Source of the DNA: Variovorax sp. PBL-H6
GTDB taxonomy: Bacteria; Pseudomonadota; Gammaproteobacteria; Burkholderiales; Burkholderiaceae_C
DNA: 64,000 nucleotides
NCBI RefSeq assembly: GCF_901827155.1
Contig: NZ_LR594659.1
Coordinates: 930,001-994,000, forward strand
Direction of reading: 5' to 3'
Shown: piece after piece, positions 1 through 8,787 of the stretch
Numbering within the stretch: the stretch's first letter is position 1
How the letters are laid out: every line of letters starts with the position of its first letter
The notes under the pieces: model-generated
Told to the model about the DNA's origin: nothing
Databases searched by the model: none
What the model saw: only the letters and a program-made list of their open reading frames with translations
Position numbers and translations under genes: made by a program

Positions 1-1052
1 CGACGCTGGGGCCTGCGCCTGCACCCGCACCGGCACCCGCACCCGCGCCTGCGCCTGCGCCTGCGCCTGCAAACGCCCCGGCACCTGCACCTGCCGCTCG
101 CAAGCCCGCACCGGCGCGCGCGTTCGCCTCACCGGGCGCTCAAGCGCAAGCGCAAGCAGGCGAGCGCCCCATCGCCTCGCCCGCGGTGCGCCGTCGTGCG
201 TGGGAGCTCGGCATCGACCTGCGGCAGATCACGGCCAGCGGCACGGCCGGCCGCATCGTGCAGGCCGACCTCGACGCCTGGCTGGCCCGCCACCCCGGTG
301 CGCCGCGCGCGCCCCAACAGGCCGCAGCGGTGCCGAGCGGCGTGGAGCGCCACGACGAAGAGGCCGTGCCCATCACCGGCGTGCGCCGCCGCATTGCGCA
401 GCGCACCCAGGAGTCGGCACGCCGCATCCCGCACTTCACCTACGTCGAGGAAATCGACGTCGGCGAGATCGAGCGCCTGCGTGCCACGCTGAACGAACGG
501 TGGGCCGGCGAGCGCCCGCACCTGACGCTGCTGCCGCTGCTGGTGCGTGCCGTGGTGCTGGCGGTGCAGCGCCATCCGCAGGTCAACGCCCGCTTCGACG
601 ACGAGGCCGGCGTGCTCACGCGCCATGGTGCGGCGCATGTGGGGATCGCCACCCAGACCGAGGCCGGCCTGATGGTGCCGGTCTTGCGCAACGCCGAGGC
701 GCGCGACGTGTGGTCGAGCGCGGCCGAGATCGCACGCCTTGCCGCCGCCGCACGCGCCGGCCATGCCACGCGCGACGAACTGAGCGGCTCCACCATCACC
801 ATCACCAGCCTGGGCGCGCTCGGCGGCATCGCCTCGACGCCCATCATCAACCAGCCCGAAGTGGCGATCGTCGGCGTCAACCGCATCGTGCAGCGGCCCG
901 TCGTGCGCGATGGTGCGATGCAGCCGCGCAGCATGATGAACCTGTCCTGCTCCTTCGACCACCGCGTCATCGACGGCCAGCTCGCGGCCGAGTTCGTGCA
1001 GGCGGTGCGGGCCGCGCTCGAGTCCCCCGCGCTCCTTTTCATGGAGGGCTGA
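1..1052 (+). CDS. Dihydrolipoamide acyltransferase (E2) of a 2-oxo acid dehydrogenase complex, 5' truncated
   Basis: The frame is open from base 3 and the true start lies outside the window. The visible protein opens with an Ala/Pro-rich swinging-arm linker (bases 14-120). It then has a peripheral-subunit-binding domain (around bases 175-285, with SPAVRRRAWELGIDL and GTAGRIV) and a full catalytic acyltransferase domain. The active-site motif DHRVIDG sits near the C-terminus (about base 957), the classic His/Asp pair of the CAT-like fold. E2 transfers acyl groups from lipoyl-lysine to CoA in the cytoplasm. The lipoyl domain and the E1/E3 genes are not in the window, so the complex (pyruvate, acetoin or branched-chain) cannot be told. 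Any call of a start at the GTG at 186 would be an artefact of the linker. Confidence 0.9.
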   Translation, partial: TLGPAPAPAPAPAPAPAPAPAPANAPAPAPAARKPAPARAFASPGAQAQAQAGERPIASPAVRRRAWELGIDLRQITASGTAGRIVQADLDAWLARHPGAPRAPQQAAAVPSGVERHDEEAVPITGVRRRIAQRTQESARRIPHFTYVEEIDVGEIERLRATLNERWAGERPHLTLLPLLVRAVVLAVQRHPQVNARFDDEAGVLTRHGAAHVGIATQTEAGLMVPVLRNAEARDVWSSAAEIARLAAAARAGHATRDELSGSTITITSLGALGGIASTPIINQPEVAIVGVNRIVQRPVVRDGAMQPRSMMNLSCSFDHRVIDGQLAAEFVQAVRAALESPALLFMEG

Positions 1053-1078
1053 GCAGGAGCGCGAGGGTTTGCGAGCGT

Positions 1079-1107
1079 ATGACACCGCCGCAGCCCACTC
1101 CTAGAAT
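1079..1107 (+). promoter_or_regulatory. Predicted sigma-70 promoter of the nfeD-slipin pair
   Basis: ATGACA at 1079-1084 (five of six matches to TTGACA) is followed by a 17-base spacer and TAGAAT at 1102-1107. The expected start of transcription is at about 1114, next to the ATG at 1115. The transcript would therefore have essentially no leader. Confidence 0.6.
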
Positions 1108-1114
1108 CCGCCGC

Positions 1115-2602
1115 ATGAGGTCCGCCAGAACATGGTTGATGGGACTGGTCCTCCTTTGGTATGGGAGTACTTTCGCCTGGGGCTTCGGTGTGAGCGCCCT
1201 CGGGCGGCCGGGCGGCGCGCCTGGAGCAGCGGCCAGCGCTGAAGCCGGGTCTCCCGCGGCCACTTCGCCCCGGCTCGTGGTCCTCATGCAGCTCGAAGGC
1301 GCGATCGGCCCGGCGTCTGCCGACTACGTGCGGCGCGGTCTTGCGCTGGCAGCCGCCAAGGACGCGAAGCTCGCGGTGCTCCAGATCGACACCCCCGGCG
1401 GGCTCGACACCTCGATGCGCAACATCGTCAAGGACATCCTCGTCTCCCGCGTGCCGGTCGCGACCTTTGTCGCACCCAGCGGTGCGCGGGCCGCCAGTGC
1501 CGGCACGTACATCCTCTATGCCAGCCACATCGCCGCGATGGCGCCCGCCTCCAATCTCGGCGCCGCGACACCCGTGGCCATCGGCATGCCGACGCCGGGC
1601 CGGGCGGACCCGAAGCCTGGCGGCAAGGACAACAAGGACGACAAGAGCGAAAGCGGCGAACAGCGCGGCAAGAGCGAGAAGGCGGCCGAGCCCACGGCCG
1701 ATGCCATGACGGCCAAGCGCCTGTCCGATGCCTCGGCCTACATCCGAAGCCTCGCGCAGCTGCGCAATCGCAACGCCGAATGGGCCGAGCAGGCGGTGCG
1801 CGAATCGGTCAGCCTCTCCGCGCAGGAGGCCCGGGCGAAGCGGGTGGTCGACTACGTCGCGCAGGACGTGGCCGACCTGCTGATGCAGGTCAACGGGCGC
1901 GACGTGGAGATGGAGCGCGGCTCCGTTCGGCTCGCCACGCAGCGCGCGCAGCTGCTGGTGTTCGAGGCCGACTGGCGCAGCCGCCTGCTGTCGGTGATCA
2001 CGGAGCCCAGCCTGGCGCTGATCCTCCTGATGATCGGCATCTACGGCCTGTTGTTCGAGTTCTCCAGCCCGGGCTTCGTGCTGCCCGGGGTGGTGGGCGG
2101 GATCTGCCTGACGCTGGCGCTCTTCGGGCTGCAGATGTTGCCGGTCAACTACGCCGGCCTCGCGCTGATCCTGCTGGGAGTCGCCTTCCTGATCGCCGAG
2201 GCCTTCCTGCCCAGCTTCGGCGTGCTCGGGTTAGGGGGTATCGCCGCTTTTGCCTTCGGCGCGGTGCTGCTGATCGACAACGACGTTCCGGGCTTCGGGG
2301 TGCCGCTCTGGGTGATCGCGCTGAGCAGCGCCGTCTCCGCGCTCTTCATCATCGTGGTCGCAGGGATGGCGGCCAGGGCGAACCGGCGCCCGGTGGTCAG
2401 CGGCGTCACGACGTTGGTGGGTACCACGGGCGAGCTGGTCGAGTTCGCAGACGGCGAAGGCTGGGCGCACATCCAGGGAGACTACTGGCGCGTGACCGGC
2501 GCGGGCGACCTGTACGCGGGGCGGCGGGTCCGCGTCAGCGGCGTGCAGGGCAGTGCGCTGCAGGTGGCGCCGGAAGGCCAGGAGTCGGCCGCGAAGGTCT
2601 GA
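1115..2602 (+). CDS. NfeD-family membrane serine protease (ClpP-class)
   Basis: A 495-residue protein with an N-terminal signal or anchor segment, a ClpP/SppA-like protease domain and an NfeD membrane/OB-fold C-terminus. The protease domain shows the PGG loop (TPGGLDTS) and a likely nucleophile Ser in ASAGTYI. The general-base Lys is probably the one in TAKRLSDAS, after a Lys/Glu-rich low-complexity loop. Four or so hydrophobic helices follow, then a soluble NfeD C-terminal domain. Family members cleave membrane proteins such as stomatin. The slipin gene begins two bases after the stop, matching the conserved nfeD-stomatin pair. The upstream in-frame ATG at 1079 lies inside the predicted -35 box, so 1115 is preferred. 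Confidence 0.88.
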   Translation: MRSARTWLMGLVLLWYGSTFAWGFGVSALGRPGGAPGAAASAEAGSPAATSPRLVVLMQLEGAIGPASADYVRRGLALAAAKDAKLAVLQIDTPGGLDTSMRNIVKDILVSRVPVATFVAPSGARAASAGTYILYASHIAAMAPASNLGAATPVAIGMPTPGRADPKPGGKDNKDDKSESGEQRGKSEKAAEPTADAMTAKRLSDASAYIRSLAQLRNRNAEWAEQAVRESVSLSAQEARAKRVVDYVAQDVADLLMQVNGRDVEMERGSVRLATQRAQLLVFEADWRSRLLSVITEPSLALILLMIGIYGLLFEFSSPGFVLPGVVGGICLTLALFGLQMLPVNYAGLALILLGVAFLIAEAFLPSFGVLGLGGIAAFAFGAVLLIDNDVPGFGVPLWVIALSSAVSALFIIVVAGMAARANRRPVVSGVTTLVGTTGELVEFADGEGWAHIQGDYWRVTGAGDLYAGRRVRVSGVQGSALQVAPEGQESAAKV

Positions 2603-2604
2603 AC

Positions 2605-3369
2605 ATGTTCTCCAATCTCGGCATTGCGCTCACGCTTTTCGTCATGGTGTTGGCGGTGCTGCTCATCGCCGCCTCGCTGCGCATCCTGCGCGAGTACGAG
2701 CGCGCGGTGGTGTTCCAGCTCGGCCGCTTCTGGAAGGTCAAGGGCCCCGGGCTGGTGATCCTGATCCCCGGCATCCAGCAGATGGTGCGCGTGGGCCTGC
2801 GGGTGATGGTGCTGGACATCCCGAGCCAGGACGTGATCACGCGCGACAACGTCTCGGTGAAAGTGAACGCGGTGCTCTACTTCCGGGTGGTCGATGCGGA
2901 GAAGGCGATCATCCAGGTCGAGAGGTATTTCGAGGCGACCAGCCAGCTGGCGCAGACCACGCTGCGGGCGGTCCTGGGCAAGCACGAGCTCGACGACCTG
3001 CTGGCCGAGCGCGAGCGCCTCAACCTCGACATCCAGAAGACGCTGGAGTCGCAGACCGACGCCTGGGGCATCAAGGTGACCAACGTCGAGATCAAGCACG
3101 TGGACCTCAACGAGAACATGGTGCGCGCCATCGCTCGCCAGGCCGAGGCCGAGCGCGAGCGCCGCGCCAAGGTGATCCATGCGGAAGGCGAATTGCAGGC
3201 CTCGGTCAAGCTGGCGGAGGCGGCCGAGATCCTCGCGCGCGAGCCGCAGGCGCTGCAGCTGCGCTACCTGGAGACCCTGACGGTGATCGCGGCAGACAAG
3301 AACTCCACCATCATCTTTCCGCTGCCGCTGGATATCGTGGGGCCGCTGTTGCAGTCGTTGCGCAAATAG
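2605..3369 (+). CDS. Slipin / stomatin-like SPFH-domain protein
   Basis: A 254-residue protein with one N-terminal membrane helix (about residues 7-25) and an SPFH/Band-7 domain. The domain contains [13 protein letters not shown] and a conserved Pro-rich turn ([11 protein letters not shown]). A helical, Glu/Arg/Ala-rich segment ([14 protein letters not shown]) typical of stomatin oligomerisation comes near the C-terminus. Slipins form oligomeric membrane scaffolds and are the usual partner and substrate of the NfeD protease encoded directly upstream. Two bases separate the genes, so they are surely one operon. A hydrophobic, proline-containing C-terminus ([11 protein letters not shown]) resembles the segment cut by NfeD proteases in archaeal stomatins; this last point is inference. 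Confidence 0.9.
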   Translation: MFSNLGIALTLFVMVLAVLLIAASLRILREYERAVVFQLGRFWKVKGPGLVILIPGIQQMVRVGLRVMVLDIPSQDVITRDNVSVKVNAVLYFRVVDAEKAIIQVERYFEATSQLAQTTLRAVLGKHELDDLLAERERLNLDIQKTLESQTDAWGIKVTNVEIKHVDLNENMVRAIARQAEAERERRAKVIHAEGELQASVKLAEAAEILAREPQALQLRYLETLTVIAADKNSTIIFPLPLDIVGPLLQSLRK

Positions 3370-3468
3370 TTCGAGGGTGGGTCAGAGGGCACCCGGCCTG
3401 TCCACGGCCCTCCGTTGCGTCGCATGGCAAGATGCCGCGTCCTGTTCCCTCACACCCCTGGCCCTCGC

Positions 3469-4446
3469 ATGCTCATCAACTGCGTCGTCTACGAGAACGG
3501 CACCAAGCTGGCCGATATTCCCGTTTCAGAGATCAGCGAGTACGTCTCGCTGCCCGGCTGCTTCGTCTGGGTCGCGCTGCGTGACGCATCGCCGCAGGAG
3601 CTGGCGGAGGTGCAGGAAGAGTTCGGACTGCACCCGCTGGCGGTCGAGGATGCGCAGCACGGCCATCAGCGGCCCAAGGTCGAGGAGTACGCGGACTCGC
3701 TGTTCGTCGTGATGCACCTGCTGGAGCCGGGCCAGGCCGGCGACACTTCCGAGCTGTCCGTGGGCGAGCTCGACGTCTTCGTCGGCCGCAGCTACGTGGT
3801 CTCGGTGCGCAACGGCAGCGACCACGGCTTCGTCGAGGTGCGCGAGCGCTGCGAGCGCGAGCCCGAGCTGCTGAAGAACGGGTCCGGCTTCGTGCTCTAT
3901 GCGCTGATGGACGCCGTGGTCGACCGCTACTTCCCCGTCATCGATGCCTTCGAGGTCGAGCTCGAGGCCATCGAGCAGCGCATCTTCACCAAGGGCTCGG
4001 CCCGCGAGAACATCAAGCAGCTCTACGAGCTCAAGCAGCGTCTTACGCTGCTCAAGCACGCCGTTGCGCCGCTGCTCGAGGGCACCAGCAAGCTGCACGG
4101 TGGACGGGTGCCGCAGATCTGCGCCGGCACGCAGGAGTACTTCCGCGACGTGGTGGATCACCTGGGCCGCATCAACAGCTCCATCGATTCGATGCGCGAC
4201 ACCATCGGAACCGCCATCAGCGTGAACCTGTCGATGGTCACCATCGAAGACAACGAGGTCACGAAGCGCCTTGCGGCCTGGGCCGCCATCTTTGCCGTGT
4301 GCACGGCCTTCGCCGGCATCTGGGGCATGAACTTCGAGCACATGCCGGAGCTGAAGTGGCGCTACGGCTATTGGACCGCGCTGGGCCTGATTGCGAGCTT
4401 CTGCAGTTACCTGTACTACCGCTTCCGGCGCGCGGGGTGGGTCTAG
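3469..4446 (+). CDS. corA: CorA-family magnesium/cobalt transporter
   Basis: A 325-residue inner-membrane cation channel. It has a large N-terminal cytoplasmic domain, a long stalk helix (about residues 150-260) and two C-terminal transmembrane helices. The first helix ends in the diagnostic GMN motif (GIWGMNFEHMPEL, about residue 285). A basic tail (YRFRRAGWV) ends the protein, as usual for CorA pentamers. The ATG at 3469 gives the standard N-terminus; an in-frame TTG at 3415 would add 18 unlikely residues. The gene converges on the GntR gene with only seven bases between stops and no visible terminator hairpin. Confidence 0.92.
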   Translation: MLINCVVYENGTKLADIPVSEISEYVSLPGCFVWVALRDASPQELAEVQEEFGLHPLAVEDAQHGHQRPKVEEYADSLFVVMHLLEPGQAGDTSELSVGELDVFVGRSYVVSVRNGSDHGFVEVRERCEREPELLKNGSGFVLYALMDAVVDRYFPVIDAFEVELEAIEQRIFTKGSARENIKQLYELKQRLTLLKHAVAPLLEGTSKLHGGRVPQICAGTQEYFRDVVDHLGRINSSIDSMRDTIGTAISVNLSMVTIEDNEVTKRLAAWAAIFAVCTAFAGIWGMNFEHMPELKWRYGYWTALGLIASFCSYLYYRFRRAGWV

Positions 4447-4453
4447 AGGGCCG

Positions 4454-5227
4454 CTACGGACCAGGGGCGAAGAGGCTGGCCAGGTCAGGCGCCTGCTGCG
4501 CGGCGGCGGCCCCGGCGATCACGCGCTGCTCCAGCTCGTCGAGGTGCTCCAGGGACACGGCCAGGGCGCGCGCGAGCGAGGGACCCGAGAGCGCCTCGAT
4601 GATCTGCCCGTGCTCCCGTGGCGCGCAGCTCGCGGCCTCGGCCGCGTCGTACAGGGCCTTGTAGAGCTCGGTGTTGGCGATCAGCCTTTGAAGATAGGAC
4701 AGCAGCTCCTCGCTGTGCGTCATGCGTGCGAGCAGCAGGTGGAATTCGCCCGCCAGGCGGATCGCGTCTTCGCGCCGCCCTTCCTTGAAGGCGCGCTGCT
4801 CCACCTGGACATGCTTGCGCAGCGCCGCGCCCTGCTCGCGCGACAGCTGTCCGAACAGCGTGGCGACCACCCCGGCCTCGACGATGCGTCGCGCCCGGTA
4901 GATGCCGCGCATGTCCTCGATCGAAGGGTTGGGCACGAAGGCGCCGCGGTTGTGCTCGAGCACCAGCTTCTTCTCCGTGCCCAACCGCGCCAGCACCTTG
5001 CGCACGGCGCCGCGGGTGCAGCCCAGCGCGTCGGCCAGGGCCCGTTCGCGCAATGGCGTGCCGGGGCGCAGCTTGCCGCTCAGCAGGGCCTTCGACACGG
5101 CCGCGTAGACGCGCTCGTCCACGCTCGTGTCGGCAATGGGAGCCTCTGACACAAGCTCGCGCGCGCGCACGGCGCGTGTTCGTGAGGGGGAAGATGCGGA
5201 GGGCGTGCGGCTGCGAGCGGTAGGCAT
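4454..5227 (-). CDS. GntR-family transcriptional regulator (FadR/FCD subfamily)
   Basis: A 257-residue repressor-type protein. After a Ser/Arg-rich N-terminal tail comes a winged helix-turn-helix: LRPGTPLRERALADALGCTR is followed by GAVRKVLARL, a typical GntR recognition region. The C-terminal half is an all-helical FCD effector domain with conserved Arg and His residues (YRARRIVEAG, EFHLLLARM, EHGQIIEAL), the last likely metal or ligand contacts. It is transcribed away from the cytosine-deaminase-like hydrolase and CynX-like transporter genes, which it probably controls through the GTTAAC palindromes in the shared intergenic region. The start at 5227 is chosen because the next upstream in-frame ATG lies in the A+T-rich operator region. 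Confidence 0.87.
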   Translation of the reverse strand: MPTARSRTPSASSPSRTRAVRARELVSEAPIADTSVDERVYAAVSKALLSGKLRPGTPLRERALADALGCTRGAVRKVLARLGTEKKLVLEHNRGAFVPNPSIEDMRGIYRARRIVEAGVVATLFGQLSREQGAALRKHVQVEQRAFKEGRREDAIRLAGEFHLLLARMTHSEELLSYLQRLIANTELYKALYDAAEAASCAPREHGQIIEALSGPSLARALAVSLEHLDELEQRVIAGAAAAQQAPDLASLFAPGP

Positions 5228-5327
5228 GAAGAAGCAGGAGAGGCGTGCCGAAATATTAACCGGCGCTCTCTCGCGGGGGCGCGCTTCGCCAGGATTGACG
5301 AAGTCATGGTCAATCTTTAACATGAAT

Positions 5328-5363
5328 TTGGTTAACCAAAAAATATAATAATCGTTAACCAAT
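5328..5363. promoter_or_regulatory. Paired palindromic operator in the gntR/hydrolase intergenic region
   Basis: A perfect 12-base palindrome TTGGTTAACCAA (5328-5339) and a near copy ATCGTTAACCAA (5351-5362) share a GTTAAC core. The cores are 23 bases apart, close to two helical turns. The segment is strikingly A+T-rich for this genome and lies between divergent genes. This fits a GntR-family operator pair; the binding itself is inference. Confidence 0.6.
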
Positions 5364-5429
5364 CTCGGTATCCAGTATCGGCTTTTTTGGCTTGCTGCCG
5401 GCCGGTTCCTCTTTCTCCTTGGATCTGCC

Positions 5430-6644
5430 ATGTCACATGCTTCGCCCCCGCTGCTGCTTCGCAATGTGCGCCCGCGGGGCGGCGCCGCAATCGACCTGCT
5501 CGTGCAGGACGGCCGCATCGCCGCTCTCGGCCCTGCGCTCGAAGCACCGGCGGATGGCGCGGTGGAGGAGGGTGGCGGCGCACTGCTGCTGCCCGGCCTG
5601 GTCGAGGGCCATACCCACCTGGACAAGACCCTGTGGGGACTCGACTGGTACTGCAACGAGGTCGGCCCGCGCCTCGTCGACCGCATCGACAACGAGCGCG
5701 ACTTTCGCCGGGCCAGCGGCCACGACGCGGCGGCGCAGTCGCTGGCGCTGGCCAAGGCCTTCCTGGCCCTGGGCACGACGCGGCTGCGCACCCATGTGGA
5801 CGTCGATACCGAGGCCGGTCTGCGCCATCTCGAAGGCGTGCTGCGCACCCGCGACGCGATGAAGGAGGTGCAGCAGATCCAGATCGTGGCCTTCCCGCAA
5901 TCCGGCCTGCTGGGCCGCCCCGGCACCGCCGAACTGCTGGGCCAGGCCCTGGCCCGGGGTGCCGACGTGCTGGGCGGCCTCGATCCGTGCGCGATCGACG
6001 GCGACCCGGTGCGTTCGCTGGACGTGCTGTTCGAGATCGCGCAGCGCCACGGCCGGCCGCTCGACATCCACCTGCACGAGCCCGGCGCGATGGGCGCCTT
6101 CTCGCTCGAACTGATCCTCGATCGCACGGCCGCCCTGGGCCTGCAGGGCCGGGTCGCGATCAGCCACGGCTTCTGCCTGGGCGACCTGCCCGAGCGCGAA
6201 TGCGAGGCGCTGCTGGCGCGCATGGCGAAGCTGGGCGTGGTGCTGATCACCAGCGCCCCGGCTGCGCGCGCCGTGCCGCCGCTGCTGGCCTGCCGGCGCG
6301 CCGGCGTGACGGTGCTGGGCGGCAACGACGGCATCCGCGACACCTGGACCCCCTACGGCACGCCCGACATGCTCGAGCGCGCGATGCTGATCGGCCTGCG
6401 CTTCAACCTGCGGCGCGACGACGAGCTCGCGATCGCGCTCGACTGCGTGACCGGGGCGGGCGCGCGCGGCTGCGGCTTCGAGGCCTACGGCCTGGCGCCC
6501 GGCTGCCGCGCCGACCTGGTGCTGGTCGAGGCGCAGACCTTTGCCCACGCCGTGGTCGCCCGCCCGCCGCGGCGGCTGGTGGTCTCGGGCGGACGCATCG
6601 TGGCGCGCGACGGGACGCTGCTGCCTGAAGCGGTGCCGGCATGA
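5430..6644 (+). CDS. Cytosine deaminase-like amidohydrolase
   Basis: A 404-residue cytoplasmic metal-dependent hydrolase with the amidohydrolase TIM barrel and a composite beta-sandwich at both ends. Metal-site motifs run in order: GHTHLDKTLW, THVDVD, DIHLHEPG, SHGFCLG and GGNDGIRDTWTPYG. This set is characteristic of cytosine deaminase (CodA) and the AtzC-type N-isopropylammelide hydrolase branch. It probably removes an amino or alkylamino group from a pyrimidine, triazine or related N-heterocycle; the substrate cannot be fixed from sequence. It overlaps the downstream transporter gene by four bases (ATGA) and faces a GntR regulator. The trio therefore looks like a substrate-inducible uptake and hydrolysis unit. 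Confidence 0.82.
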   Translation: MSHASPPLLLRNVRPRGGAAIDLLVQDGRIAALGPALEAPADGAVEEGGGALLLPGLVEGHTHLDKTLWGLDWYCNEVGPRLVDRIDNERDFRRASGHDAAAQSLALAKAFLALGTTRLRTHVDVDTEAGLRHLEGVLRTRDAMKEVQQIQIVAFPQSGLLGRPGTAELLGQALARGADVLGGLDPCAIDGDPVRSLDVLFEIAQRHGRPLDIHLHEPGAMGAFSLELILDRTAALGLQGRVAISHGFCLGDLPERECEALLARMAKLGVVLITSAPAARAVPPLLACRRAGVTVLGGNDGIRDTWTPYGTPDMLERAMLIGLRFNLRRDDELAIALDCVTGAGARGCGFEAYGLAPGCRADLVLVEAQTFAHAVVARPPRRLVVSGGRIVARDGTLLPEAVPA

Positions 6645-7873
6645 GTGCAGACGCGCGGCGCGGCCTCGGCTTCGCGCTGGTGATCGTGGCGGTCGCGCTC
6701 AACCTGCGCGCCTTTCTCACGGCCAGCAGTCCGCTGCTGGGCGAGATCCGCGCCGCCACGGGGCTCGACTTTCGCGAGGCGGCAATGCTCACCGTGCTGC
6801 CGATGCTGGCGATGGGGCCGATGTCGCTCGCCGGCGTCACGCTGGGCCGGCGGCTCGGCGAGCGCGCAGCGATCCTGCTGGGGTTGGCCGCTATCGCGCT
6901 GGCCTGCGCGACCCGCGGCTTGGCGAACGCCGCGGCACCGCTGCTCGGCAGTGCCGTGCTGGCGGGCCTGGGCGTCGGGCTGGTGCAGGCGCTGATGCCC
7001 GCGATCATCAAGCGGGCCTATCCGGTGGGCATGGGCCTGGCCATGGGTTTTTACTCGGCCGCGCTCATGGGCGGCGGCGGACTCGGCGCCGTGGGCGCGC
7101 CGTGGGTGGCGCGCGAGGCCGGCGACTGGCACGCGGGGCTGGCGGTCTGGGCGCTGCCCGCGCTCGGGGCGCTGGTGGCCTGGGGGCTGGCCGGTCGCTC
7201 CGCCACGGCGCCGGCCGGCGTCGGGGGCACCGGCGGCGGCTGGCTGGCGCAGTGCCTGCGCAACCGGCGGGCCTGGCTGCTGGCCCTTTACTTCGGTCTT
7301 CTCAATGGCGGCTACACCAGCCTCGTCGCCTGGCTCCCGCCTGCCTTTGCGCAGCGGGGCTGGAGCAATCAGGAGGCGGGCGCGCTGCTCGCGCTGATGA
7401 CGGCCGCGCAGGTGCTGGCCGCACTCGCGATGCCGGTGCTGGCACGAGGGCGGCGCGATCTGCGTGCGTGGCTCGCGGCGCTGCTGCTGATGCAGCTCGC
7501 CGGCTTCGGCGGCCTGCTGGCGGAACTGCCCGCGGCCGCGGGCGTGGTCGTGCTGCTGGGCTTCGGGCTCGGCGGCGCCTTCTCGCTGTGCATGGTCCTC
7601 GCGCTCGATCACCGGACCGACCCCGCGGAGGCCGGCGCGCTGGCCGCCTTCATGCAATGCTTCGGCTTCATGATCGCAGCGCTCGCGCCCTTTGCCACCG
7701 GTTGGGTGCGCGCGGCGAGCGGCGGTTTCGGCGCAGCCTGGGTGTACCTGGCCGCCGTGGTCCTGGCGTTGCTGCCGATGACGGCCTGCTTCGACCCGCG
7801 GCGCCACGCGCAGGCGACGCGCGGGCTTTTCGCCGGGCGCGCGGCGCCATGCCTCGCGCCTCGTAGCGGATGA
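6641..7873 (+). CDS. MFS transporter, CynX/NimT-like
   Basis: A 410-residue inner-membrane transporter with about 12 predicted helices. It starts with the signature ALNLRAFLTASSPLL typical of the CynX/YycB cyanate-type MFS group. A second conserved region (AMGFYSAALMGGGGLGA) lies near helix 5. The start codon overlaps the stop of the cytosine-deaminase-like gene, implying translational coupling and a shared substrate. Import of the hydrolase's heterocyclic substrate, or export of the amine or cyanate product, are both possible. The C-terminus is a short Arg/Ala-rich cytoplasmic tail. Confidence 0.82.
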   Translation: MSADARRGLGFALVIVAVALNLRAFLTASSPLLGEIRAATGLDFREAAMLTVLPMLAMGPMSLAGVTLGRRLGERAAILLGLAAIALACATRGLANAAAPLLGSAVLAGLGVGLVQALMPAIIKRAYPVGMGLAMGFYSAALMGGGGLGAVGAPWVAREAGDWHAGLAVWALPALGALVAWGLAGRSATAPAGVGGTGGGWLAQCLRNRRAWLLALYFGLLNGGYTSLVAWLPPAFAQRGWSNQEAGALLALMTAAQVLAALAMPVLARGRRDLRAWLAALLLMQLAGFGGLLAELPAAAGVVVLLGFGLGGAFSLCMVLALDHRTDPAEAGALAAFMQCFGFMIAALAPFATGWVRAASGGFGAAWVYLAAVVLALLPMTACFDPRRHAQATRGLFAGRAAPCLAPRSG

Positions 7874-7961
7874 CAGCGCCGGAGCAGAAGGTCTCCTCCT
7901 ACATGGCCGAGCTCCGGAGCACGCCCATACTTCGGAGCCCTCAATTCCCGAAAACGATCGA

Positions 7962-8657
7962 TTGAAAGTGAAAGCCTCGCCTGGAGCCAGCAGCTGGATC
8001 GTCGCCGGCGTGCGGCACGAATTGCTCACGCGCGCCCTGCCGGCACTTCGCCACGACATGGCGGCGCCGCTGTCGGTGATTCGCATGAGCCTGCTGCTCC
8101 TTCGCCATCGCGCAGCCTCGGCCGCGACGGCCGACGACGGGGGCTGGGAACACCAGTTTCAATCGATCTCCGAGCAGGTCGACGCGCTCGCCAACGGTGT
8201 TCGATCGCTGCGCGACTGGGAGCTGGCCGCAAGCGACGAGGGCATCACGCGCAGCGCGCTGGTGCAGCGCTGCACGTCCCTGATGCGCGCGGCCTATGAA
8301 CTCCATGGCATCCGGCTGCACCTCGACGACGCGTTGGCCGCCGGCGAGCCGGACGAAGCGCGCTTTCCGGAAGGTGCGGCCTTGCGCTACATGGTGCTGG
8401 GCGCGCTGGGCTACCTGCATGACAACACGCAGCGGCTCGGGGCGATCCGCGTCGAGCCGGACGGACCCGAGGGCCTGCGCTTCATCGCGAGCCCCGGCGA
8501 TTCGGTGTCCGCCGACCCGATACCGATAGCCGGTGCGCTGCGCGCGCCGCGCAAGCTGGCCATCGATGCCGTGGCGTTCCAGGCGCTGGCCGATGGCCTC
8601 GGCTACCCGGTGACCGTCGACGGCGCGACGGTTCAGCTCTCGCTGCGGGCGCGTTAA
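7962..8657 (+). CDS. Hypothetical protein with a histidine-kinase-like dimerisation segment
   Basis: About 231 residues from a TTG start at 7962. No ATG or clear ribosome binding site supports that start, and an internal ATG at 8058 is possible. Near residue 30 the segment ALRHDMAAPLSVIRMSLLLL resembles an H-box helix (His-Asp followed by Pro-Leu) of histidine kinases or histidine phosphotransfer proteins. The rest lacks a recognisable N-box (NxxxNA) or G-box, so ATP binding is not supported. It could be a degenerate kinase, a histidine phosphotransferase-like fold of the ChpT type, or unrelated. No partner regulator lies next to it. The gene itself looks real by codon use; the function is unknown. 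Confidence 0.55.
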   Translation: MKVKASPGASSWIVAGVRHELLTRALPALRHDMAAPLSVIRMSLLLLRHRAASAATADDGGWEHQFQSISEQVDALANGVRSLRDWELAASDEGITRSALVQRCTSLMRAAYELHGIRLHLDDALAAGEPDEARFPEGAALRYMVLGALGYLHDNTQRLGAIRVEPDGPEGLRFIASPGDSVSADPIPIAGALRAPRKLAIDAVAFQALADGLGYPVTVDGATVQLSLRAR

Positions 8658-8670
8658 CGCCCGACCGCAG

Positions 8671-8704
8671 CCGGCCCGGCCCGGCCCGGCCCGGCCCGGC
8701 CGGT
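8671..8704. repeat. Pentanucleotide CCCGG tandem repeat
   Basis: Six near-perfect 5-base units (CCGG/CCCGG) lie in the gap just after the stop of the kinase-like gene and upstream of a Bug gene. Strand slippage could alter its length. It lies outside any supported coding frame, so it would affect spacing or RNA structure rather than a protein. Confidence 0.85.
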
Positions 8705-8787
8705 GAAGCATTTGGTTGTCTTGCGCAGCGGCAAGGGGTCGCGTAACTTCCGGTTACCGACAAGTGCAACACTCCCAGAGCTTTCTC

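Noticed and set aside
129..1085. Minus-strand ORF of 318 codons opposite the E2 gene, and many similar long antisense frames (for example 3526-4341, 11534-12790, 36781-38574)
   Set aside because: They are His/Arg/Gly/Ala-rich reading shadows, common in high-G+C genomes, with no family motifs, and each lies opposite a gene with clear catalytic signatures.
1079..1115. ATG 1079 as the nfeD start
   Set aside because: It lies inside the predicted -35 hexamer and adds a 12-residue Pro/Arg-rich stretch before a normal signal sequence; ATG 1115 is preferred.
7879..7917. Terminator after the CynX-like gene (CCGGAGC ... GCTCCGG)
   Set aside because: The loop is 25 bases and there is no T-run.
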